Both the position numbers and the translations under genes were made by a program. From Thermoplasmatales archaeon ex4484_6 (lineage in GTDB: Archaea > Thermoplasmatota > Penumbrarchaeia > Penumbrarchaeales > Penumbrarchaeaceae): a stretch of DNA of 14,600 bases. Shown in pieces: positions 6,127 through 11,683 of this stretch (its first letter is position 1; every line of letters begins with the position of its first letter). Below the pieces are notes generated by a model. The model had not been told where the DNA came from. It did no database searches and worked only from the letters and a program-made list of their open reading frames with translations. The stretch lies in contig NJDO01000075.1 of the NCBI GenBank assembly GCA_002254385.1, positions 1 through 14,600 on the forward strand, read 5' to 3'.

Positions 6127-7727
6127 TCCTCGGCGTTCGGGGAGGGTCTCTTCTCCTTTCTTTCAACTATGGCGACCTCGCTTGTGAGGAGCATCCCGGC
6201 GGCGGATACCGCATTCTCCACGGCAAGCCTCACGACCTTTGTGGGATCGATGATACCCTTCTTCACGGTATCCACGTATTCGAGGGAATTCGCGTCGAAC
6301 CCGAAAGCCCCCTTCTTCTCGAGTATCCTCTCCACAACGATGTCGCCGTTCATTCCCGCATTGTTCGCTATCCACCTTGCGGGAGCCTTCAGGGCCTGGG
6401 CCACGATGGAAGCTCCCACAGCTTCATCACCGGATAGTTCGAGGGACTCTACCGCCTTCATGGACCGCAGCAGGGCAACCCCGCCTCCCGGGACGACGCC
6501 CTCCTCCACGGCCGCTCTCGTCGCATGAAGGGCGTCATCCACCCTGTCCTTCTTCTCCTTCATCTCGATCTCGGTGGACGCTCCAACCTTGATAACGGCC
6601 ACACCGCCGGTCATCTTCGCGAGCCTTTCCTCGAGCTTCCTCCGGTCATAATCGGATGTGGATATGTTTATCTGACCCTGGAGCTGTCTTATCCTGTCAT
6701 CTATCGAGGACTTGCTGCCCTTGCCACCTATGATCGTGGTATCGTCCTTCGTGACGATCACCTTCTTCGCGGCACCGAGATCCTCGAGCCTCACGTTCTC
6801 CAGCTTCATCCCCACATCCTCGCTTATCAGCTTCGCTCCCGTAAGGATTGCAATATCCTCGAGGTAGGCCTTCCTGCCGTCTCCGAATCCCGGCGCCTTG
6901 ACCGCGCAGACGTCCATTACGCCACGGATCTTGTTGAGAACGAGGGTTGCCATCACCTCGCCCTCCACATCATCGGCGATGATGAGGAAGGGCTTTCCGG
7001 TCTTGACCACCTGTTCCAGGATCGGGACGAACTCCTTGATGTTGGAGATCTTCTTGTCATGAACCAGAATGTAGGGATTCTCCAACTCCGATATCAGCGA
7101 CTCCTGGTCCGTGGCAAAGTACGGAGAGGTGTATCCCTTGTCGAACTGGAGACCCTCCACCACCTCCACCTCGGTCTGAAGGGTCCTCCCCTCCTCTATC
7201 GTGACCACCCCGTGCCTCCCGACCTTTTCAAGGGCCTCGGCAAGCTGCCTTCCTATCTCCTCATCACCGTTCGCGGAGATGGTGGCAACCTTCTCCATGT
7301 CACTTCTGCCCTTTACCGGAACGCTGATCCTCTTCAGCTCCTCCCTTACCGCCATCATGGCCTTCTCCATTCCCCTGTACAGATGAATGGGGCTCGCACC
7401 TGCAGTGATGTTCTTCATTCCCTCATGAGCGATGCTCTGGGCGATGACGCATGCGGTCGTGGTCCCATCCCCGGCGTTCTTGCCGCTCTTTTCCGCCGCT
7501 TCCCTCACAACGCGGCAGCCGAGGTTCTCGATTGGGTCCTCCACCTCGATCTCCTTGGCAACGGTCACACCGTCCTTGGTTATCTTGGGAGCTCCCCAGC
7601 TCTTGCCGATTATTACGTTCCTTCCCTTGGGCCCCAGTGTGACCCTCACCGCGTTCGATATCTTGTCAACGCCTTTCAGAAGGGCACTCCTTGCTTCATC
7701 ATGGAATACGATATCCTTTGCCGCCAT
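6123..7727 (-). CDS. groEL: GroEL, 60 kDa group I chaperonin
   Basis: A 534-residue group I chaperonin, the tetradecameric cytosolic folding cage that works with GroES and ATP. Diagnostic features: LGPKGRNV (31-38), KDGVTVAKEIE with Asp52, GDGTTTA (86-92) with the ATP-site Asp87, GYTSPYF in the apical substrate-binding face, APGFGDGRK, and the late RVDDALHATRAAVEEGVVPGGG with the catalytic Asp equivalent to E. coli Asp398. The usual C-terminal Gly-Gly-Met repeats are absent; the tail is charged (KEKRPSPNAED). A near-perfect GGGAGGTGA (7734-7742) sits six bases before ATG and overlaps the end of groES. Most archaea rely on the group II thermosome; group I copies are known in Methanosarcina and some others and are attributed to transfer from bacteria. 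The gene looks intact. Confidence 0.98.
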   Translation of the reverse strand: MAAKDIVFHDEARSALLKGVDKISNAVRVTLGPKGRNVIIGKSWGAPKITKDGVTVAKEIEVEDPIENLGCRVVREAAEKSGKNAGDGTTTACVIAQSIAHEGMKNITAGASPIHLYRGMEKAMMAVREELKRISVPVKGRSDMEKVATISANGDEEIGRQLAEALEKVGRHGVVTIEEGRTLQTEVEVVEGLQFDKGYTSPYFATDQESLISELENPYILVHDKKISNIKEFVPILEQVVKTGKPFLIIADDVEGEVMATLVLNKIRGVMDVCAVKAPGFGDGRKAYLEDIAILTGAKLISEDVGMKLENVRLEDLGAAKKVIVTKDDTTIIGGKGSKSSIDDRIRQLQGQINISTSDYDRRKLEERLAKMTGGVAVIKVGASTEIEMKEKKDRVDDALHATRAAVEEGVVPGGGVALLRSMKAVESLELSGDEAVGASIVAQALKAPARWIANNAGMNGDIVVERILEKKGAFGFDANSLEYVDTVKKGIIDPTKVVRLAVENAVSAAGMLLTSEVAIVERKEKRPSPNAED

Positions 7728-7742
7728 TCTGTCTCACCTCCC

Positions 7743-8039
7743 TCATTCTATGATCCCGTACACATCCTCCTCCTTCATCAGAAGGTATTCCTTGTTTCCT
7801 ATCTTCACCTCGGTCCCGCCCCACTTTCCGAAAAGAACACGGTCCCCGACCCTCAGGTTCATCGGGATGTAGCTGCCGTCATCCTTGCGGGTCCCCGGGC
7901 CCACGGCCACGACCGTACCCTGAGTGGGTTTCTCCTTCGCGGTGTCGGGAATGATTATCCCTCCCGCCGTCCTTGTCTCCTTCTGCTCGATACGTTCCAC
8001 CACTATCCTGTTTCCCAGTGGTTTGAATCCTATTCCCAT
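7743..8039 (-). CDS. groES: GroES, 10 kDa co-chaperonin
   Basis: A 98-residue GroES: FKPLGNRIVVERIE at the start, the mobile loop EQKETRTAGGIIIPD that contacts GroEL, the GTVVAVGPG turn, VGDRVLFGKWGGTEV and the final MKEEDVYGIIE. It caps the GroEL ring. An in-frame ATG lies eight codons upstream at 8063, but GAGGTGA (8045-8051) sits inside those codons, five bases before the ATG at 8039, and the shorter form matches the family length, so 8039 is chosen. The stop touches the groEL ribosome site, with 15 bases between the genes, so the two are one operon. Its promoter appears to lie far upstream, near 8300. Confidence 0.96.
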   Translation of the reverse strand: MGIGFKPLGNRIVVERIEQKETRTAGGIIIPDTAKEKPTQGTVVAVGPGTRKDDGSYIPMNLRVGDRVLFGKWGGTEVKIGNKEYLLMKEEDVYGIIE

Positions 8040-8260
8040 CTTTCTCACCTCTTTCGCATTCATTTCGTGTCAGATCGAACATCGGGGCCGAAAGCCCCCC
8101 TCTCAGGGATCGATGCATGAAGCTCCCCCGAAAGGTCATAATATCGAATGTGCCCGTGATGGTCCAAAGCGGCCGGTTTCCGAAAGACACTCCCGACCGA
8201 TCTCGCAGAACATCCAACGTCTACCATCGGACATTCACCTCTCGAACTGCGTAAGCCCTA

Positions 8261-8277
8261 TACAACCTTGTGTTGTT
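8261..8277. promoter_or_regulatory. Palindromic operator ACAAC-N5-GTTGT (groESL side)
   Basis: ACAAC (8262-8266) and GTTGT (8272-8276) are perfect inverted arms five bases apart. The site lies 25-35 bases downstream of the minus-strand TATA region, at the expected transcription start. The same arms and spacing recur at the hsp20 promoter. The design matches that of the heat-shock repressor HSR1 of Archaeoglobus fulgidus, which as I recall binds CTAAC-N5-GTTAG; only the arm letters differ. Confidence 0.65.
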
Positions 8278-8295
8278 AAGTTGCGGATAGTTATT

Positions 8296-8310
8296 TTCAT
8301 ATTTATATTT
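8296..8310 (-). promoter_or_regulatory. TATA region of the groESL promoter
   Basis: On the minus strand this reads AAATATAAATATGAA, the most AT-rich block on this side of the intergenic region and a good archaeal TATA box. A start ~25-30 bases downstream falls on the palindrome at 8261-8277. The leader to groES would then be about 230 nt, unusual for an archaeal mRNA. Confidence 0.55.
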
Positions 8311-8402
8311 TGCTTCATCCTGGAGACAATCCCTTATCCCATTCTTCCCGGAACGGGAAGGATCTCCGACGGAGAAGGGGTGCGGGGCGGATTCAACAAA
8401 AA

Positions 8403-8412
8403 ATATTTATAT
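8403..8412 (+). promoter_or_regulatory. TATA box of hsp20
   Basis: ATATTTATAT preceded by a run of A (a plausible BRE) forms a strong archaeal promoter core. The expected start, 25-28 bases downstream, falls in the middle of the palindrome at 8426-8442, leaving a leader of about 40 bases with a perfect Shine-Dalgarno. Confidence 0.65.
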
Positions 8413-8425
8413 TGGAAATACATTA

Positions 8426-8442
8426 TACAACTTGCAGTTGTA
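8426..8442. promoter_or_regulatory. Palindromic operator TACAACT-N3-AGTTGTA (hsp20 side)
   Basis: A perfect 7-bp inverted repeat with a 3-base centre, which contains the ACAAC-N5-GTTGT core shared with the groESL-side site. It overlaps the predicted hsp20 transcription start, where a bound protein would block the polymerase. Two matching sites in divergent heat-shock promoters are strong circumstantial evidence for one dedicated repressor, which is not encoded in this window. Confidence 0.7.
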
Positions 8443-8475
8443 AACTGTAAGGGAACATCACAGGAGGTGAAGGAA

Positions 8476-8988
8476 ATGTTCAAGAGAAGGAACAAGGACA
8501 TGGTGGAAGTGAAGAAAACGCCTTCCGAGATCCAGGTCAGCGATCTCTGGGATGATTTCGACAAACTGTTCACATCCTTCAGAAGGGACATGGATAGACT
8601 GTTCTGGGACCCTGTCCTTCCTTCACTGCTGGAAGACAGGATTTCGGGGATGGGCGATATCATGTCCATGGACCTCGAGGACACCGGGGACAAGCTGATA
8701 CTGTCGGTCGACCTCCCCGGCGTGTCCCGGGACCAGACCTCAATCTCCCTGGAGGATGATGTACTCACCATCTCGGTGGGAGGCAGGGAGGAAAAGGAGG
8801 AAAAGAGGGACGAGGGCAGATTCCTTCTGAAGGAGAGAAGGAGCTTCAGGAGCACCAGGTCGCTCACTCTCCCCGAGGAAGTTGACGAGGAGAAGATATC
8901 GGCAAACCTCAAGGACGGGATCCTGAGGGTGGAGCTCCCGAAGAAGAGCCCCAAGAAGAAGAAGGTGAAGAAGATAAAGATCAGGTGA
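8476..8988 (+). CDS. hsp20: Hsp20 / alpha-crystallin small heat-shock protein
   Basis: A 170-residue small heat-shock protein, an ATP-independent holdase of oligomeric type. The N-terminal arm (1-60) is rich in Phe/Trp/Asp (SDLWDDFDKLFTSF, RLFWDP). The alpha-crystallin domain runs from about 62 to 158 with VDLPGV (78-83), DDVLTISVGGREE, FRSTRSLTLPEEVDEEKISANLKDGILRVELPK, whose NLKDGIL matches the family's AxxxnGvL motif. The C-terminus is very Lys-rich and ends IKIR, supplying the I-x-I tail motif that docks subunits. AGGAGGTGA (8462-8470) is five bases before ATG. It is divergent from groESL and carries the shared palindrome at its promoter, so heat induction together with groESL is likely. 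Confidence 0.96.
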   Translation: MFKRRNKDMVEVKKTPSEIQVSDLWDDFDKLFTSFRRDMDRLFWDPVLPSLLEDRISGMGDIMSMDLEDTGDKLILSVDLPGVSRDQTSISLEDDVLTISVGGREEKEEKRDEGRFLLKERRSFRSTRSLTLPEEVDEEKISANLKDGILRVELPKKSPKKKKVKKIKIR

Positions 8989-9015
8989 GAACGATTGAGT
9001 GGAACGTGCTGACCC

Positions 9016-9089
9016 TTCATCCCGGACCGGCCGGCCATATTTTCTCTCCATTCCCCCACCAGACCCGTTCTCCACCGGTCCGGGATGAA
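9016..9089. repeat. Perfect 15-bp inverted repeat with 44-base loop
   Basis: TTCATCCCGGACCGG (9016-9030) is the exact reverse complement of CCGGTCCGGGATGAA (9075-9089). The arms are GC-rich, so the RNA would fold strongly. It begins 28 bases after the hsp20 stop and could be a transcript-end stabiliser, a small RNA, or the terminal repeats of a tiny mobile remnant. Confidence 0.6.
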
Positions 9090-9150
9090 CACCTTGTTAC
9101 ATGAAGATCAGGTGGAATGCACCGAATCCTCACAATTCCACTGTGAGCAC

Positions 9151-9186
9151 CCCGGTCGGCATGGGATAGGTCCCCTCCGGGTTTTT
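9151..9186 (+). terminator. Hairpin and T-run, possible hsp20 terminator
   Basis: CCCGG (9151-9155) pairs with CCGGG (9177-9181), followed at once by TTTTT (9182-9186). Inside the loop GGGA/TCCC form a second small stem. The layout is that of an intrinsic terminator, though the outer stem is only 5 bp and the site lies ~165 bases past hsp20. Confidence 0.4.
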
Positions 9187-9371
9187 CTCGAATAACAGCA
9201 CATGTACAATCGACTTACAATACGGATGATGGGACCTTCGTGCATTTTCCATACCCGGGTCTCCGGTGCATCCCCTGTCGGGATCCGGGAGCCCGGGGGA
9301 TCATGACACGGAATCCCCTTCGACCGGGTTCCCCGCAGCACGGCAGGAAATGATGCGCCCTCAACGGAGGG

Positions 9372-10238
9372 TCATTTCCGACCCTTTCTCGAAATCAGCA
9401 TTACGATGACGGATACAATGGAGACGAGCAGCAGCGTGATCCCTGCGGTGAGGAGCATCAGGGGGACAATGGATGTCCTGCTCTCCTTCTCGTTCCCCGT
9501 CTCACTGTCCGTTTCCGATATGCCGGATCCCTGTCCGCCATCGAAGGGTTCGATGATGCCCTCGTCCCCGAGGAAGCCGAACACCGCATCCAGGAGCTCC
9601 ATCTTCACATCCCTTTCCGCCTCGGTGTAACTGCCCTCCTGATCCACCGCTCTCGCAATGAAGAGGAGCTTCGTATCCCTGAGCATTGCAAGGACCTCGA
9701 TGGGGTCCATCTGCTCCAGCAGATCGGACGTGTCGGTCATGTTCCCGAGGTAGGGGTCCATCTGCTCATCGACAGCATCCCCGTTCCCGGAGATGTTCCC
9801 CGCAAGTTCTCCGATGATTCCCATCAGGATGTCGATGGTGGAGGATATGTTCCCCATGTAGGGAAGGAAGAGGGCTGCCGTGAAGACGTACGAGCTCCAC
9901 GGATCCTCTTCCGGACCGGAAGGAAGGAGGGATATACCGTTCCCGAACAGCATGGCATCCATCTCCTCGATCCATACATCGAGAACCACCCGGTCCGTGC
10001 TGTTCGAATAGCCGAAAGTGACATTGACATGGTCCGTACCGGCCGGTGCACTTCCCCTTGCCTGGAACCTGAAATAGAGCATCCCGGTTCGGTTTTCGAG
10101 GTCCACCTCGACCTCGTCGATGCTTATCTTACCGGACTTTTCCTCCCCGCATACCGGATACGAGGAAAGGAGGATGAGAAGGGCGGCAAGGGTGATCAGT
10201 GAACGGGACATGCGGGACCGGAATATTTTATTCTTCAT
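9372..10238 (-). CDS. Exported, C-terminally membrane-anchored surface protein of unknown function
   Basis: A 288-residue protein I do not recognise. A basic start and hydrophobic helix (13-27) ending near YPVCGEE form a Sec signal peptide; the cysteine context is not a good lipobox. The exported part (about 32-250) is acidic, with several N-x-S/T sequons (NRT, NVT, NST, NIS twice, NMT) suited to archaeal N-glycosylation. Its first half (35-115) looks beta-rich, its middle helical. A Ser/Glu/Gly linker (235-250) leads to a C-terminal membrane helix (about 253-280) and a short basic cytoplasmic end (SRKGRK). AGGAGGTTG lies just before the ATG, inside the end of the preceding exonuclease gene, which it overlaps as ATGA, so the two are coupled. 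Confidence 0.82.
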   Translation of the reverse strand: MKNKIFRSRMSRSLITLAALLILLSSYPVCGEEKSGKISIDEVEVDLENRTGMLYFRFQARGSAPAGTDHVNVTFGYSNSTDRVVLDVWIEEMDAMLFGNGISLLPSGPEEDPWSSYVFTAALFLPYMGNISSTIDILMGIIGELAGNISGNGDAVDEQMDPYLGNMTDTSDLLEQMDPIEVLAMLRDTKLLFIARAVDQEGSYTEAERDVKMELLDAVFGFLGDEGIIEPFDGGQGSGISETDSETGNEKESRTSIVPLMLLTAGITLLLVSIVSVIVMLISRKGRK

Positions 10239-11002
10239 TCGAACAACCTCCTTCTCGATTCCTCCACGAGCATTTCCGTGAGGGGCCTGAGATTCACTAT
10301 ATCCTCCCTGTTGTACTTGAGGAGGAGCTTTAAGGCATTTCTGTTGGAACGCCTCTCGAACAACCGCCAGAGCCTCACGGCATCCTCGCCGCTCATGCCC
10401 TTCACATCATCGGGCCTCGAGATGCCCATCTTCACCTCGATGGACTTCAGCCCCCCGGTCAGTCCGCATCTCCGCGCCAGCCATCGGAGATCGAGATGCG
10501 GGATGCGGGGGAGCGACCCCGGGAACTGATGCTCTATCATGGGCAGGTCGAATGAGCCGCCGTTGAACGTGATCACCATCGATGTATCCTCGAGCATCGA
10601 TGAGATCCTCTCCCCGTCGAGGTCCTTCCCCCTGATGGCGGCATCGTATCCGTTCTTTCCGTAGACCCCCACCACGGTGATGGGAGAGGTCCTCCTGGTT
10701 CCCGTGGTCTCGATGTCGAGGAATACCGCATCCTCCGCAAGGGTGTCGTACAGACGCCAGGTATCCGTTCCCTTGAAGAGACGGGACAGGTACGTCAGAT
10801 CCCTTTCCCTCAACCTCTCTTCGGTTTCGATGATTATATCATCGCAGCCCTTCTTCCTGGAAGGGTTCAGGGGAGCCACCCTTTCCGCTTCGACGAACGA
10901 TCCCCAATCACGGATGCCGCTGCCCCATATCCGCCTCTCCGTTGCAGCGCCCACCCCGGGAAGGAATATGAAGCTTCTTCTCACAAGAGGTGTCTCGTTC
11001 AT
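10235..11002 (-). CDS. YprB-like RNase H-fold 3'-5' exonuclease domain protein
   Basis: A 255-residue protein with a DEDD exonuclease fold of the RNase_H_2/YprB type (PF13482-like). Motif I is FLDIETTG with Asp96 and Glu98. Motif II is TFNGGSFDLPMIE with Asn147 and Asp152. LDLRWLARR follows, with Asp171. KYNREDIVNL with Asp234 is motif III. The acidic residues for two-metal catalysis are therefore present. The N-terminus (10-35, LPGVGAATERRIW) resembles a helix-hairpin-helix turn that could contact nucleic acid. The substrate is unknown. It begins four bases after ubiX, with AGGAG inside the ubiX end, and overlaps the downstream surface-protein gene, so the three genes form one unit. Confidence 0.85.
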   Translation of the reverse strand: MNETPLVRRSFIFLPGVGAATERRIWGSGIRDWGSFVEAERVAPLNPSRKKGCDDIIIETEERLRERDLTYLSRLFKGTDTWRLYDTLAEDAVFLDIETTGTRRTSPITVVGVYGKNGYDAAIRGKDLDGERISSMLEDTSMVITFNGGSFDLPMIEHQFPGSLPRIPHLDLRWLARRCGLTGGLKSIEVKMGISRPDDVKGMSGEDAVRLWRLFERRSNRNALKLLLKYNREDIVNLRPLTEMLVEESRRRLFE

Positions 11003-11006
11003 ATCC

Positions 11007-11588
11007 TCATTCTCCTGGCCTGTATCTCGATGTGATATCGTTCTCGAGACCCACTATATCCATGATCCTTCCCGCAAGGTTCCTCTGGAGCTCCTCTCCG
11101 GTGGGGTCCTTCAGTCCGTAGAAGGGGGGTGAAGCCGGCATTATGACAACCCCCCATTTCGACAGATCGTAGAGAGCACCCAGGACCGGCGTTGACAGCG
11201 GGGTCTCCCTTACCACAAGGACAAGCCTTCTCCTCTCCTTCATGGCAACGGATGCGCACCTCGTTGTCAGATTGTCAGCGATCCCCGCCCGGATCTTGCT
11301 CGCCGTGGACGAGGAGCAGGGACAGATTATCATGGCATCGAAGGAATTGGAACCCGAAGCCAGCTCATGCTCCATCCCGGAATCGAACACCATCTCGTCA
11401 ACCAGTCCCCGAAGCTCATCCCCGCCGATCCCCCTCTCCTCCTCCAGGATGGAAAGGGCCCTCTCGTTGCAGGTCAGGACCACCCGGAAACCGGACGGGC
11501 CCCTCGACGGTTGGAGGGCCCTCAGAAGCTCGTATCCGTATCCGGCGCCCGAGGCTCCCGTCATGGAGACCAGCAGTCTTCCTTTCAT
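11007..11588 (-). CDS. ubiX: UbiX-type flavin prenyltransferase
   Basis: A 193-residue UbiX/Pad1 family protein. The family transfers dimethylallyl to reduced FMN, making the prenyl-FMN cofactor for UbiD-type decarboxylases. It shows MTGASGAGYG (9-18) for FMN binding, IICPCSSSTASKIRAGIADNL (88-106, the FMN phosphate segment), MKERRRLVLVVRETP (116-130) with the conserved Lys/Arg and catalytic Glu, and a VIMPASPPFYG segment (148-158). Length is typical. No UbiD partner is in the window, so the decarboxylase must lie elsewhere. The ATG lacks a clear Shine-Dalgarno; a weak AT-rich block ~28 bases upstream would fit a leaderless start. In archaea prenyl-FMN can serve menaquinone-like or mevalonate-variant pathways; which one applies here cannot be told. 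Confidence 0.93.
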   Translation of the reverse strand: MKGRLLVSMTGASGAGYGYELLRALQPSRGPSGFRVVLTCNERALSILEEERGIGGDELRGLVDEMVFDSGMEHELASGSNSFDAMIICPCSSSTASKIRAGIADNLTTRCASVAMKERRRLVLVVRETPLSTPVLGALYDLSKWGVVIMPASPPFYGLKDPTGEELQRNLAGRIMDIVGLENDITSRYRPGE

Positions 11589-11683
11589 GAAGGTGCATCG
11601 AACTGCCTGTATCTATCATTTGTGAGGGGGGATGCGAAGGTCACTCCGTCCCGCGGAATCCGCCGAAGGAATGAAAGAGCGCT

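Larger units (their letters stand above)
8040..8475. other. Divergent groESL / hsp20 control region
   Basis: A 436-base stretch without a convincing gene. From left to right it holds the probable long groES leader (8040 to about 8270) with a GGGGC/GCCCC stem-loop (8084-8098), a weak second minus-strand TATA-like block (8137-8148), the first palindrome, a strong minus-strand TATA region, a GC-rich spacer (8311-8390), a strong plus-strand TATA box, the second palindrome and the hsp20 Shine-Dalgarno. The two TATA boxes point away from each other and each has a palindrome just downstream. Confidence 0.7.
8989..9371. other. Gene-free stretch with inverted repeats, downstream of hsp20
   Basis: Between two converging genes lie 383 bases with no convincing gene on either strand. 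They contain a perfect 15-bp inverted repeat (9016-9089), a small nested hairpin plus T-run (9151-9186), overlapping short repeats GTGGAAT/ATTCCAC (9112-9141) and CTCACA/TGTGAG, and a GC-rich fold ATCCCC...GGGGAT (9270-9301). No tRNA-like T-arm was seen. Its density of foldable sequence is higher than elsewhere in the window. Confidence 0.6.

Noticed and set aside
5534..6528. Plus-strand Ser/Leu/Pro-rich open frames opposite the coiled-coil gene
   Set aside because: They are the antisense of Lys/Glu/Arg-rich coiled-coil codons, which gives false Ser/Leu/Phe-rich frames.
6525..8120. Long open frame (531 codons) on the plus strand, antisense to groEL and groES
   Set aside because: It mirrors the codon structure of the chaperonin genes, is rich in His/Leu, has no ribosome site and resembles no protein.
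7879..8217. Minus-strand open frame of 112 codons covering the groES leader
   Set aside because: Its second half is groES in another frame and the first half has no ribosome site or recognisable motif. A short leader peptide is possible but unsupported.
8977..9114. Repeated AAGATCAGGTG at 8977-8987 and 9104-9114
   Set aside because: Only 11 bases match and the flanks diverge at once; likely chance rather than an attachment-site duplication.
9108..9341. Cys-containing open frame of 77 codons on the minus strand
   Set aside because: No ribosome site, Arg/Pro-rich composition and overlap with inverted repeats; the cysteines show no metal-binding spacing.
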